This document shows positions 46,018-57,811 of a stretch of 64,000 nt of DNA, piece after piece (position 1 is the first letter of the stretch; every line of letters starts with the position of its first letter). Below the pieces are notes generated by a model that saw only the letters and a list, made by a program, of their open reading frames with translations, was not told the origin of the DNA and ran no database searches. Made by a program: the position numbers and the translations under genes. Location: assembly GCA_000827325.1 (NCBI GenBank), contig KN832890.1, positions 712,439-776,438 on the forward strand, written 5' to 3'. Source of the DNA: Oidiodendron maius Zn (lineage: Eukaryota; Ascomycota; Leotiomycetes; Myxotrichaceae).

Positions 46018-47686
46018 TCGTCACGAGATATAATACAACCAACAGAGCTAGCCTGTGAGAACAAATCTAGAACTTATTTTCGCCAAACAGTGCAATGGCT
46101 TGTAACTTGTGACAGTAATTCCTAGAAGTATCTGTTGTATTAATATGACCGCGGTTAATGATCATTGGAATCGTTCACTTCGGCATCACGGCTGGATTTG
46201 CTGTCTATCACGGCTGGTGCTAGTGTCTTCCACTATAGAGATCACGCCACTCACAAGGCTGGCCTCACCAATAACGGGGCTGTTTCACCTTGTAAGTCGC
46301 TGACTTGCTTACCTAGCGTATATGGGGTTTGGCTACATTCCCGACCGTAAAACACAAACGGCGCCAAAGATGTCTATACAGTTCCGTAATATCGCTCCGG
46401 AGTCCTAGCGACTATCTCTAATACCGGCTATTGTGGCTTCCAAGGTTACAATAGCCTTATTCTACGCAGTCGGTAGGAATTCTCTCTAGCTAATATTTCT
46501 CAACTACTCATTCAAACCTCTCATTCAAATTACTGCTTAATTATCTCGCAAGTATCATGCAAATTATGACTAACACATTCATACGAGCTACATGTGGTAA
46601 TCTACTTGGTGTTTAACAGTTATAGCACAAGAAGGACTAATAATTTCGGTGAGGAACTTGATAATAGGTACAAAACTCCTGGAAAGCAGAAGTGATATTG
46701 AATAGAGTGTAATTGTAATGGTTCAAACCCGTGGGCATCATGCATGGCAAATAAAGACAGCACAGCTACTATCCTACACTACAAGATGCCACTCGCTCGA
46801 TACAGCAGGAATTCTTTGCATAAAGAGCCCGCCAAACGCCACATTGCTCCTGGATGTGCGGTAGTTGGAAAAGGAACAAGCATGGAGAACTTGATGGGGG
46901 TAGTTTCCACGATTAGTACAGTAATATTTCTAGCAGTTCTAAAGAAGATCAAAATAAGCAAAATATGGAGAATGGCACACGCTTCATCTTACTGGTCGCT
47001 ACTATATTAAGCCTCTTACCGGACCACGTTCAGTCTCATGAAGCTGGTGATATAGACCCCGGAAACTAAGGGGCCTGATCGGATTGGCGTATGGAGTTTT
47101 GGCATATGGAGGCTCCATATGCGAATCCGATCAGGCCCGAAGACGGCGCTTACCCCGGGCATGGCAAAGAAATTGAGCCTTGATTGCAGGTGAAGCAGCG
47201 GCATGGAACTAACTGAAAAATTAATATCAGTCCTATAGAGGCCGAGGACTAGCTAACCTGATTGAATTGTATTGCCCGCGGGAAATATTGGTGACTTAGG
47301 AGACTCTGGCCGCAGTGTGTCCGCGGAACGGTCGGTGTAGCGGAAGTGCAAGTAAGTCTCGAGACCTGCACAACGCGAGAGCCAGCATAATGTTGGGCCT
47401 AAGCACCCAGTGCTAGCTAGAAGACTGAGTTTAGTTAGAAAGCTTGGCGTACCAGCGATAAGCAGAAAAGCCGGCATGCTGGGCAAGCAGATAGAGTGTA
47501 TAAAATGACTCCTCGTTGCAACAGCCGATATCCACAACCGCGTCTGATATCAATTTCTGGAAAGCAGTAATATCGGGTTCGGCCACATTTTAAATATCTT
47601 TCTTTCATTCTTTGGTTTCTTCTGTCAAGAAACTACATTGCCGCAGTGGTACTAAGTCAAAGATCCTACAGCCACATACAGCCAAA
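46018..47686. other. Intergenic region with one strong hairpin
   Basis: No gene recognised. The only clear structure is the inverted repeat at 47071-47138. AT-rich elsewhere. Confidence 0.5.
47071..47138. repeat. 68-bp imperfect palindrome
   Basis: Arms 47071-47096 and 47113-47138 are inverted copies matching at 24 of 26 positions (gggcctgatcggatt...tatggag), with a 16-bp loop. It could be a cruciform-forming site or the remnant of a small inverted-repeat element; no flanking duplication was identified. Confidence 0.8.
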
Positions 47687-48842
47687 ATGAAGGTCTTGGT
47701 TATCAGAGCCACTGGCCACCACGGGGCCTCAGTTATAGATGGCTTGCTTGAAGCGGGAAACTTTGTAAGATCAAAAGATAAATATTACTTTAAAGAAATG
47801 GCTAACCTGGGACTGTCGATGAAACCGCTCAGACGGTTCAAGCCTTTGTACGACCAGAGTCTATGACCAAACCAGCTGTTGAGAACTTGCGAGATCGAGG
47901 AGTTGAAATCCGTGAATGCGATATTAACGGACGTCTAGCCGAGCTTGTTAAAGCGCTGGATGGTATTGATATCGTGATAAGCTGTGTAGGCACTCTACAG
48001 CTAGATCAACTATCCCTTGTCAATGCAGCCAAAAAGGCCGGGGTGAAACGATTTGTGCCATGTGGATTCATTACAGTAGCACCTCCAGGAGGAATCATGC
48101 ATATGAGAGATCTGGTTTGTCTCCATACTACAATTTGTTTCGTGGTACTTTGGGTAACGTACGACGTCTTATCTACAGAAAGAGAGAGTGTACAACCACA
48201 TCAAGCAGCTTCGGCTTCCATACACAATTATCGACGTTGGCTGGTGGTACCAAGTTGCCTCCCTTAGAGTTCCATCTGGAAAGGTCGATTACGTCGCAGT
48301 TGGACTGGCGGAAGAGATTGTCGGTAAGGGGAATATCCCTTCAGCACTCACAGATTTAAGGGACGTTGGACGTTATGTCACCAAGATTATTATTGACGAG
48401 CAGACATTGAACCGAATGGTGTTTGTGTATAATACAGTGATGACGCAAAATCAGGTATATGACCTGATAGAAGAGATGAGCGGGGAAAAGCTTGAACGGA
48501 ACTATGTAAGTAAGCCGAAGGCGGCTGACGGGGCTTCCTTTGACTCTTGCTAATTAGAACTTGTGATAGGTTGCAGACGAGAGCATCCATGCCAGGGTTG
48601 CAGAATGTAGGGCTTTGGCGGGAAAAGACGCTACTGATCCGGTAAAGCTGCACCCCCTATTTCTGGCCGAATACAAACTATCTTGGGGAGTCCGTGGGGA
48701 TAATAATCCGGACTACGCTAAGTATCTTGGATATCTAACTTCAAAGGACCTGTATCCAGACTTCGAGCCCGCTGGTTTTCGCGATTATCTTAAATCTGTC
48801 TTTGAAGGAACAGCGGTGGTGTCTATAGGAATTATAGGCTGA
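47687..48842 (+). CDS. NmrA / isoflavone-reductase-like oxidoreductase (paralog 2, altered)
   Basis: Exons 47687-47764, 47833-48114, 48179-48505 and 48570-48842 (introns 64-68 nt) give 319 aa, with the same intron positions and phases as the gene at 39056-40266; exon 3 has identical length (327 nt). Two changes suggest loss of function or a new role. The cofactor motif reads VIRATGHHGASV where the paralog has LVGATGATGSSI, so the first glycine is Arg. The C-terminus also ends early (KSVFEGTAVVSIGIIG) where the paralog has a different, longer tail. The second intron uses the weak donor GTTTGT. Otherwise the frame is open. Confidence 0.85.
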
Positions 48843-48851
48843 ATTTTTGAC

Positions 48852-49163
48852 CTATATTCCCACACAGGTGCTGATGCGGCGCGACTTTAAATGGACCGTG
48901 CAGGTGCTATTGCATAACTTGGAATCTAGGAGATAAATTTCAGTGAAGATATTCGCCATTCCTATCCTATCTGCCATTGCTGAGGCACCGGATTCCAGAG
49001 TTGAACGTTCCCACTTTGCAGCAACCGACCAGCCATGATAAAGATCATGAGGATGCGAATACATCACGGCGTGTCCTGTAACTGCACCAGAAGATTGCCC
49101 TCCACGTACTATTCTTTTCGGGTCTCTACTGAGGCCATAAATGTTATCCCTAATCCATTCCAA
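48852..49163 (-). pseudogene. Type-B carboxylesterase fragment
   Basis: The minus strand reads MEWIRDNIYGLSRDPKRIV then GGQSSGAVTGHAVM, the helix and nucleophile elbow of a type-B carboxylesterase, for roughly 85 residues before the similarity ends. No other part of the family is found around it. It is a relic, not a working enzyme. Confidence 0.75.
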
Positions 49164-49232
49164 AGCAGGTCACTGTAGGCTAGCACTCTTGTGAGATGGC
49201 CCGCATTTGGATACTACGCCGAGCACCACCGC

Positions 49233-49577
49233 TGGTCAGCCAGAAGTCCAAAGATTTGGAGTGGGGGAAGCCGGCCGTGCAAGCGAAGATCGGACGCCAA
49301 TTTCGCACATGGCTGTACAAAACTGCCCGTAACTTATCAGCAGACTAAGTGCAACCACCACTTATTTTACGCCGATCCTTCGGTGGTTGAACTTTAGTCT
49401 ACGGTGGCTGAGCTGCTAGCCCCTCGCCACCGCATTCCTCGTCCTGGTCCTTATCCCATCTTTCTGGGCGTGTACAAAAAGCCCTGACCATTTTTTAAAT
49501 CAGGCACCAATTTCGGTGTACAGTCGCTTGCACGGCCGGCTTCCCCCACTCCAAATTTTTGGACTTCTGGCTGACCA
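49233..49577. mobile_element. 345-bp inverted-repeat element (MITE-like)
   Basis: Arms 49233-49286 and 49524-49577 are inverted copies matching at 53 of 54 positions (tggtcagccagaagtccaaa...), separated by 237 bp without coding capacity. A 26-bp piece of the arm recurs at 30984-31009, showing a dispersed family. I could not identify a target duplication, so the class is open. Confidence 0.75.
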
Positions 49578-50475
49578 AGGGTTCATTATATATTAATTAG
49601 TTATTAATATCAAATTCAAGACTAGAATTTAATATCTCAAATATTTATCGATTAATTTCCTTTAAATTCTCAAATGTTAATCGTATATAAGTAAATAGCT
49701 AGGGAATGTAAATCAAAATATTTAGAAATAGTTAAGTTATTGCAGTTTTAAAATCGAGGTTTTTGTGGTAAAGTTAGCAGTATCGCTTACTGATGAACTG
49801 CGTATCGCCACAACAGTAGGATATATTGTGTCTTTATTCAGATATTCGAGAGCTGTATTCAGCTCTATTCGGCTCTAATTTAGCACGTTCAGATCCAGTA
49901 GCTGTTGTTCGCCACCGATCAGCTTACACCTGCGTTAATGCAGCTGATACTTTGACTCAACTAACTAACTACAGAACGTCTGAATAGCCTCCTTATATAT
50001 TCGAATATTCAGTGATTCCGCCGATATTCGGCGCCGGATATCGGTATGTCCTGCCCTGGGTTCTGGGGCTGGATTCATGTTATCACCACTAAAATCAGGC
50101 CGTATTCGGATGCCAGTTCCCCTTTGCCACCTTAGTCAGCATCCATCAAACAACCTGAAAATATGTCCATCCTACATCGACGCCTTGTACACTCGACTTC
50201 CCAGCCCCTCACTCTCCTCACTCTCCTCCCTTAGCCCCCTTGAGCGTCGTCGGCCTTCCTTGGTTTTGCACCCTGTCTTTGTACATTTCCGCCTAAGGGT
50301 GCCTTGCATTTACGAGTTCGTCATTTCGGCCTCAGGCGGCCCGTTTCATGGGCCACCATATCTAGCATTTTCCATAGACAAACGATTGCCCAGGTGTATC
50401 GAAATATCCTCTAAAGACTCTAAACCCCCATTTAGCACATCCCCTGCTGGCTGATACTGTGGTCAGATAGCAGTT
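49578..50475. other. Intergenic region, nothing recognised
   Basis: AT-rich up to about 50050, then more balanced in the probable promoter of the DJ-1/PfpI gene. No gene seen. Confidence 0.5.
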
Positions 50476-51096
50476 ATGCATATCGCGATCCTCACCTTCG
50501 ACGGCTACAACGAGCTTGACTCACTGATCGCGCTTGGCATCCTCAACCGGCTCTACCTGGATGACCTTCGGGTATCCATCGCCTGTCCTACCCCCAAGGT
50601 CCGCTCCATGAACGGTGTCGTCATCGAGGCCATGGCCACGCTTCAGGATGCCTGCGCTGCCGACGCTGTTATTATCGGCAGCGGTGCTAAGACCCGCGAG
50701 ATCGTCGAGGACCCCGAGATCATGACTGTGCTGCGGGGCCTCGATCCACGACGCCAGCTCATTGCCGCCCAGTGCTCCGGCACTCTGGTGGCGGCTAAGC
50801 TTGGGCTGCTTAACGGTGTTCCAGCCTGCACCGACGACATCAGCAAGCCGTGGGTCGTTACCGCCGGCGTCGACGTCGTCAACAAACCCTTCTGCGCCAG
50901 TGGAAACGTCGCCACCGCTGGTGGCTGCCTCGCCTCCCACTACCTAGCCACCTGGCTCATTCGCCGGCTGTTCAACTCTGAGGCAGCCGAGGCAGCCTTG
51001 CGCTACGTCGTCCCAGTAGGAGAGCAGGAAGAGTACATCAAAAGGGCTATGCGTAACACCCAGCAGGACAAACCTTCTCTAACTGAAGAGATATGA
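50476..51096 (+). CDS. DJ-1/PfpI-family protein
   Basis: 206 aa, single exon. The fold signature is clear: MHIAILTFDGYNELDSLIAL at the N-terminus, an Asp/Ala-rich core with VIIGSGAKTREI, and the nucleophile elbow AAQCSGTLVAAKLGLL with the conserved Cys at about residue 99. Family members act as glutamine-amidotransferase-like hydrolases, glyoxalases, isonitrile hydratases or redox sensors in the cytosol; the exact role is open. The gene is markedly GC-rich against AT-rich flanks and has no intron, so transfer from bacteria is possible but not demonstrated. Confidence 0.9.
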   Translation: MHIAILTFDGYNELDSLIALGILNRLYLDDLRVSIACPTPKVRSMNGVVIEAMATLQDACAADAVIIGSGAKTREIVEDPEIMTVLRGLDPRRQLIAAQCSGTLVAAKLGLLNGVPACTDDISKPWVVTAGVDVVNKPFCASGNVATAGGCLASHYLATWLIRRLFNSEAAEAALRYVVPVGEQEEYIKRAMRNTQQDKPSLTEEI

Positions 51097-52767
51097 GAAA
51101 CCAATCGGATTATACCTTACTACTATACTCACTGCTTGATATGTTTTGCAATCCATGTAATAGATTCACTTCCAAATTCTAGCTTGACTATTACTTTATA
51201 CTTCGTACTAACTGTCTGGCCTGTCCTTACAGGATAGTAATTTCTGTGAAGTTGGTTTCGAATGTTACTGTATTTTATCGTTTGGAAGCCAGTTTATTTC
51301 TATATCATACATGCCCCCTAAATGAGCGTATATTTTTCACTTAATGATATTCTGCGACGCTAGTGAAGTCAATTTCTTGTCAGAAATGTCAGACCCTTCC
51401 ACGGTTAACCTTGGCTGCAGTTCAAGTATAAGTATTAGCAGTTGGCCGCTCCGATGGCCGGTTCGGCCGATATTCAAGTCCTATATAGAGCAAAATAAAT
51501 GAATGCGATTATATTCTACTTCTAGACTCCCCTAAATCACGCCAAAAATTCGTGCATATGTTCTAGCCATGCTTTATCTTCCCGTCCTAGTCTAAACTTC
51601 TCTACCTAGTGAACCTTTGTCTTTATAGCCTTGATCGTTGGCAAATATGACATCCATTCTCTGTGCCAGGCGCTCCTCTCGCTCCTCGATATCTAAAGTT
51701 TGGACATCTATACCCGAATTGACCAGTGGCCAGACCATCTGGACAATTCCACCAGTTTATGGCTCCGACTACCTCCCTACGGCACAGCATACACATAAGA
51801 GCAATTGCTGTACACATCTTGACTTAAGCTTAAGGGAGACTGTTTGTGTAAGAGGTTTGCCGGTATGAAGGCCTTATCAGCGTCAAGATATTCGATGGTG
51901 CAAAGAGAAGATGTTGAATTTTAATAAAAAAGGAAACAATTGTGAAAGAGCACATCTTCCTTTATACGGGAGAAGGTCTGGTTTCTATTACTGGCTTGAA
52001 TAAGAGCTTTGAGTATTATTCATAAGTGAACCTCGATATCAATAGATAACTTCTATAAGTACGACTCTAGTGATTCTATTCACTCACGAGGGGTCACTAC
52101 GCCAATGTATCGCAGTGTCACATGCTGCCCAATTAGGGCATTGACAGCCTGGACGTTAAGGTATTGACCTGGGAAATTGGCCACAAAACATCTTTTGAGA
52201 CAAGCAAACCCACCATTTCCTTTCTACCTAGTGCACGTATTCCACTTTCATAACGCTATAAAATGGTTATATCTAAATACCATGATGGGTCTTCTTCTGG
52301 AATGCTTTCTCTACAAGCTTTCATTTAGCAGAGATCTGCCGGAGCTCAACTCTGCCGCCACAAGTGTGACAGTAGTCCCCGTGACATAATTGACCACAAT
52401 ACTTGGACCTAGTGCTCACAGGGAAGCTCCAGGAGCAAGGCACTGTAAAGGAAGCGGACACAAGTGAAGTGGAGGGCATTTTGCTGTCACATTATGTGTT
52501 GTATTTGTCCCCAACTTGTAATATTGATCAAGATGGATATAACCCAGAGAGCTCAAACTCCCTTCCCTCTGCAGGGAAACTGCGGGTTTTCTGATATATT
52601 CAAGTGGGTATATTTAGGTAGGCATACTCTCCTACCTGTCTATTTAATATGCGGTATGCGTAACCTGTGCTATATTTAATACATACCCCCCGCATCGCAT
52701 CGCATCGCATCGCATCACAACTCAACTCTCCCACTAGGGTATAAAAAACACCGCAATTCAAACTCCT
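51097..52767. other. Intergenic region with a CGCAT microsatellite
   Basis: About 1.7 kb, mostly AT-rich, without a supportable gene. (CGCAT)5 occurs at 52691-52715, about 50 bp from the stop of the rhodopsin-domain gene. Confidence 0.55.
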
Positions 52768-54085
52768 CTAATTTCTTTCCCACCGGTTCCCCCAACTCTG
52801 CTCCACCTTAATCACCCCTGCGGGTCTCTGCATCTCGATATCCTGTACAAATCTCCGGTCCCCCGCCTTCCCGGTATTTGCCACCTCCTGATTCCTTACT
52901 ACCGCTGCTTGATAGCCCACCAACGGTCCCTGATCCTCTTCATAACTGCTATCATTCTCCTGCGATGGCAAGCGCTTGCTAGGCCAGCTATTCCCGGTCG
53001 ATGGTTTGTCCCCACTGCTGCTGCCCTTGCTGTCCTTGGTGCTTTTACTACGGCTACCGTAGAGGCGGCTGAAGAAGCCGCTGGTATTAGTGACGAAGGG
53101 ACGGTAGGTGGGGAGGCAGGCACTAATGACGGCGACGTAGGTTTCGGTTGTTGTCTGAGGGCGGTCAGTAGGGGAAGGGAGGGGAAGTGGCAAGGGAGAA
53201 CGAACCCAGATATAATCGGCGACTTCCTCTGTGGTGGGAGAAATGTTGTGCACGTCTTGGGTGACGACGGCGACGAGGCGGATGATAGAGATAATACAGA
53301 CGCTGGAGAATGTTAAAGCTGTAGTGGAATAAGGTAGGGAGAGGAGGCATACAATGTGCCCAGCATGAAGGTGAGAAGGAGCTGGATGCGCTTTGATAGC
53401 GACAGTTGCAGTTTCAAGACCATCGGGACGGGGAGAGAGAGAATCATGATGTCCAAGATAGTGTTCGATGCAGCTGTGGCATCGAACAGCATAAGTCTAT
53501 CGATGCAGTGGGTTTTAGACACGTCTAGGCTCCAGAAGTCGGAGACTGGGGTGCACTCGAACAAGGTAAAGAAGAAGGCTATTATGGCCCAAACGGCGAC
53601 GATGGAGCTGACGATGATGACGGCGAGTTTGAAAGATGCGACCTTGAAGATTCGGTAGTACATCAAAAGTACTGAAAACTTGATGGTAGCGAGTGTAACA
53701 ATATACAGACAAAAGTAAACTAAGCCGCCCTTGAGGAAGTCTTGGATGTGGGCGTAGGCATACGGAATGCCTAACCCGAGGTTAATGCCTACGACAGCAT
53801 GGGCTATAGAGCCGTAGCAAAGGATCACGGCAGCAAGGATGGTCCAGTCGTCCCACCACAATTTGGCGTTTATGACCCTCCTCGCCCAGAAGCGGCCGGC
53901 GACGGCAATGGTTGCCAGAATAGCGAGGGTGATATTAATACCTAGTTTAAACAACTCACTTAGGCGGGTAATACAAAATGCTAGTGGGAGTCCTAACCAA
54001 ATATTTCCTTCTGTTTGCTCGATAAGGGCATCCCTTCATACCCAAAGTGTCGGGGCTCAATGGCCGAGGTTGATGTTATCGACAT
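52768..54085 (-). CDS. Fungal rhodopsin-domain integral membrane protein
   Basis: Exons 54085-53998, 53941-53353 and 53302-52768 (introns 56 and 50 nt) give 403 aa. Six to seven hydrophobic helices span residues about 30-265. Landmarks: RFWARRVINAKLWWDDWTI, YFCLYIVTLATIKFSVLLMY, LFECTPVSDFWS, and ISIIRLVAVV in the last helix. This is the fungal 'rhodopsin domain' family (PTH11-like seven-helix proteins), not a light-driven pump: I see no retinal-binding lysine context. The cytoplasmic tail is Ser/Lys-rich. A plasma-membrane receptor or surface-sensing role is the usual guess. Confidence 0.9.
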
Positions 54086-54623
54086 GTTGGCGAGCTTATC
54101 CAGATATCAGGACAGTGGAGAGGTGGGGTAAGGAGAGAAGGGTGAAGAAATACCCAATACGCCAGCCAAGTCAAGGAGAAGAAGAAAAAGGAGAAGAAAG
54201 GACGTAGCTTCGTTGGCTTATATATAATTACCACATCTTGAATATTATGAGACTGATACCCCGAATGGGCGCATTCATCTGATGTCAGCTTGACAGGTTC
54301 TGACATCTGTTATGGTGCATACATCCCCCAATTTTAACACCGGTTTCGTGAGTGCTGAGTGGTGGGATCGTTCTCGCGTGGCACAGTAATGAGGGGTAGA
54401 CAACACAACATCCAGAAATGCCACTCACTTGCAGGTGCTGCGGTCGCCTTAGTGTCCGATTCCCGAAATTTACCAGGGCCTGGTCTATATTTATAGTATT
54501 AACCCTCAGCCGCACCCAAGTACTTCTCTACGTCACAAAACCCTCTTCCTTCCCTCATTTTCCCTCCAACACGGCCGCTAACGAACTCTCTCCATAATCG
54601 ACTAGCTGCTAGCTATCCCGAGG

Positions 54624-55577
54624 ATGTCCCCCAAGCAAACGCCCGAAGGCGTTTGGGCCGACCAGCCTTTCAAACTCCTGGATACGCCTGGTAAAGACAA
54701 GCCCGTAAGCCCTCCGCATTCCACCCCGCCACCCGTCATTCCTCCTGTTGGCTAACCATTCTAGCTCTCCGATCCCGTTGTGTATGTCGCGTCGCATATG
54801 GCCCTTGTGCACAACACCTTTATCCGCGCTCTCAACAGCATATATTTGCATGCCCCTCTCATCGCAACCAGCAACAAAAGCCTTTCGCGCGACCTGTTGA
54901 GCTACTGCCAGTGCTGGGTAGCCCTGGTTGCCCTGCATCATCAGACTGAAGAGAAGTTCCTCTTCTCGGCCTTTGAAAAGCGCATTCCTGCCGCCAAGGG
55001 GATCTTGGATACGAATGTGCACCAGCACGAAGAGTTCCATGATGGTTTAGCTGCATTTGAGAAATATGTCGATGGTGCTCTTGCGGGAAAGGAGGAGTAT
55101 AGCTCCGAAAAGCTGCTGAAGCTAATTGATGGCTTTTCGGAGCCGTTGATGAAGCATTTCAATGATGAGATACCGACGCTGATGCGGTTGGAGGAAGCGG
55201 GGCAAGGAGAGGATGTCATGAAGGTGCACGAGGAGTTTGAGGTGATTGTGCGGAAGGATATTGATGGGGTAAGCTTTCTCCTCTTCTACTTGCCTATTTC
55301 GACTGGCTTGTAGATTCATACCTCCCAACGTGCTAATACATCCCAACAGGCAAAAGTTGGCCCAATGACGCTCCTCAACGCTGACAAGACGTTTGAGGGC
55401 GGCAAGCATCCTTTCCCCGTCATGCCTAAGTTTGTACCGTACCTGGTCAAATACTTGATTTCACGAAAGTACGCCGGTGCCTGGAAGTTTGGTTCGTGCG
55501 ATTACTGGGGGCAGCCGGTTACGCTATTCATGAATACACCAGAGGGGAAGAAGGCGCTTGCGGTGGGTAAGGCGTAG
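54624..55577 (+). CDS. Hemerythrin HHE-domain protein
   Basis: Exons 54624-54704, 54765-55268 and 55350-55577 (introns 60 and 81 nt, CTAAC and CTAAT branches) give 270 aa. A four-helix HHE bundle is visible with its metal ligands: HMALVHNTF, HHQTEEKFL, HQHEEFHDG and HFNDEIPTL. A C-terminal extension (HPFPVMPKFVPYLVKYLI...) is typical of fungal members. These proteins bind a di-iron centre and may carry oxygen, sense it or handle nitric oxide; the precise role is unknown. No signal peptide, so probably cytosolic. Confidence 0.92.
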
Positions 55578-55871
55578 TTATCTTCGTGCGGGGAAGGGTA
55601 GTGGAATATAGAAGGGACGTGGAGGCGGGGTTGCAAGAGCTTCCCCTAGTTCTAGTCGTACACTTAAGCAAATACCCTAAAATATATAATGGGCACTACT
55701 TTTATCATATATAACTCCCCTGATTTTAGGTGTTAAATATCCTATTTTAAAAGCCTAATAATATATTCAAAATTAATTAGTTTAATAAATAGCATCCATC
55801 CATCATTACCATTGCCATTATCAATAAATCAATCCAATTTCGTAGACTTCTTTCATGCAGCACCGCCTCGA

Positions 55872-56590
55872 TCAACGAAACCAGACGTCTACAATGCCAT
55901 ATCTGCTTAATCTCCAATCCGGCAGCCTGATAATTATCTTAACCCCTCCAGCATCTCGTGATGCTGTTAATGCACGCCATCAAGGTAAGATCACGACCGT
56001 AGCTAAACCGCATTTGGTGCTCGTAGTTTGCGGGGAATGGACTAGGTGCAGACTTCAGGTTCGGATTGTCCATTGCGGTGTTCATTATATATTCACAGAT
56101 TAACAAGCGGGAGCGTTGCGCCATGTTTGCGCGAATGCTGGACAGAATTTGGGCACAATGTTCGTCAGACCAATCGTGGCTAAATGCTACCTTAGCATTC
56201 TGCGCATTCTTAAGTGATCGGATGTTTATAAAGAGGCTAAGCAGGCGGGAAAGGAGTATGGTAGAAGCGACTGAGATATTAGGATTTCTTCGTAGCTAGA
56301 TAGTTCCAATGTCGTCATCGTGTTCGTTTATCAGAGCAGGCTTCGGGGGGTTTCACTTACAGGACATGTCGTAGAAAGTAGATGTCAGCCCCCTCTGTTG
56401 GATTTTTGTTGCAAAAGCTGTCGTCGGTAAATTGCACCCGACCGGCCTTCGTGGCTTCTGGATTCTCCCTGGGCCACACTTTCTGCTGCCCTTGCTTTAC
56501 GGCTGGTCCGTGATCCTGGACTATGAACTGTAGATCAGGACAGTCATTGCTTAGCGGAAGCGAATAGCCCCCATACGCCACCACGTACAT
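55872..56590 (-). pseudogene. O-methyltransferase relic
   Basis: The minus strand holds the SAM-binding half of a COMT-like O-methyltransferase: CPDLQFIVQDHGPAVKQGQQ, GADIYFLRHVL (56590-56361), then across a 181-nt gap with splice-like ends, HDWSDEHCAQILSSIRANM and MRFSYGRDLTLMACINSI. The last part of the family (IIIRLPDWRLSRYGIVDV) appears in a different frame, ending at 55872. The N-terminal dimerisation region is missing and the glycine motif is damaged (VVAYGGYS). Not functional. Confidence 0.8.
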
Positions 56591-57478
56591 CTAGAATTAA
56601 AGACCTACCTGTAATCTGCAAAGGAATTCGGATATACTAACAAAACTTGGCATTGAGGTGGCGGTTGCCCGATCACTTACCCGTTCACCAACACCGCCCG
56701 TCAATACCCAGCCCGACCATTGTCGGCCTCGCTAAAAATAGTAAGGCCATTCCCGCATGACCTGGCCCCTCGAAAGAGAGATTGAGATCCCTAGCCTCAC
56801 TTCTAATTTTACCAGATGAAAAATAAACATTTTTTGGAAGCAAATAATGCGTCGGAATATGCAAGGGGCCATATGCCGGATGATAAATGAAGCACGGAGC
56901 AGCCACACAAGCTACAACCTGCCCATGCTGTGACTAATTCTCAGACGTCATAAATTAATGTGTCCGACCCCCTACATTGGACTCCGAATACGCATACATC
57001 GGGCGTTTACGAACCTACGCAGCGTAATCCCACATGTAGGATACAATGAGTGAGTACATGCAGCGTGTCCCAGGACCTATGATGACCTAATTGCACAAAT
57101 AGTTTTTAACGAAGTTGTTGACTGTCTTTACTCGACTAGGGCTGGCACCGCCATTTCGCGCTTACCGCTAGATCCATGGAACTCAACCTCGAATTATATA
57201 CTTGGTTGTCTCTACCTCCGGGGGGCTTCTATCTTCCATAATAATTCTTTCTTTGGTTGCCGTCTTACTGCTGTCGAGTCTGCGCGGATATACCTTGTTA
57301 GGGTTCTGGAAGTACCTGATCACCTTTCGCGTTGTTTATTCCACCAGTGACTCTACATGCAACCGTCGCAAAGTGTGCTACCCACTCGACTTATTTACAA
57401 CCAAACTATAAATTATATTAGTCAGGAAAGATTATAGCTTTGCTCGTATTCGTACCTACCCCTATGACCCCTTTCTTG
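56591..57478. other. Intergenic region, nothing recognised
   Basis: No supportable gene. The part next to the methyltransferase relic may be its decayed 5' end, but I see no family motif there. Confidence 0.5.
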
Positions 57479-57811
57479 TCAATACGTGACATATACCAAG
57501 TAGACCAGGAGCGACGTCGATATCACCGCAGGCCCCATGGCCTTAACCTCGACCCCCTTCCACGGATGAATGGACACGCCGATAATCAAGAGGAGCTGTA
57601 AGATGGCAGCATAAAATCTGGTTCGCCCTATCGCGAGACCCGGACCTGCAATGACTTCCACGATAGCAGAGAGATAGTACACCCAGAGCGGGTGGTGGCG
57701 CAGATAGCTAGCACGGGCCCATTCCCATCCGCGAAGCTTTCTTGCCCCTGCTGTGAAGAATAAGAGTCCTAAACTGATGCCAATGAAATTTGTTACATTG
57801 CTATCAGCCAT
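57479..57811 (-). CDS. Small DoxX-like membrane protein
   Basis: 110 aa, no intron. The ATG at 57811 is chosen because MADSNVTNFIGISLGLLFFTAGARKL starts right at the first membrane helix; a much longer in-frame extension upstream has no protein-like character. Four hydrophobic segments and the SAIVEVIAGPGLAIGR turn resemble the DoxX/DoxX-like family. Function unknown. Confidence 0.65.
   Translation of the reverse strand: MADSNVTNFIGISLGLLFFTAGARKLRGWEWARASYLRHHPLWVYYLSAIVEVIAGPGLAIGRTRFYAAILQLLLIIGVSIHPWKGVEVKAMGPAVISTSLLVYLVYVTY

Noticed and set aside
46744-47010. 88-codon plus-strand frame with a hydrophobic segment
   Set aside because: Low-complexity AT-rich coding, no family resemblance and no upstream promoter-like composition.
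52768-54085. Light-driven microbial rhodopsin
   Set aside because: The helices match the fungal rhodopsin-domain (PTH11-like) family; the retinal-lysine helix signature of opsins is not seen.
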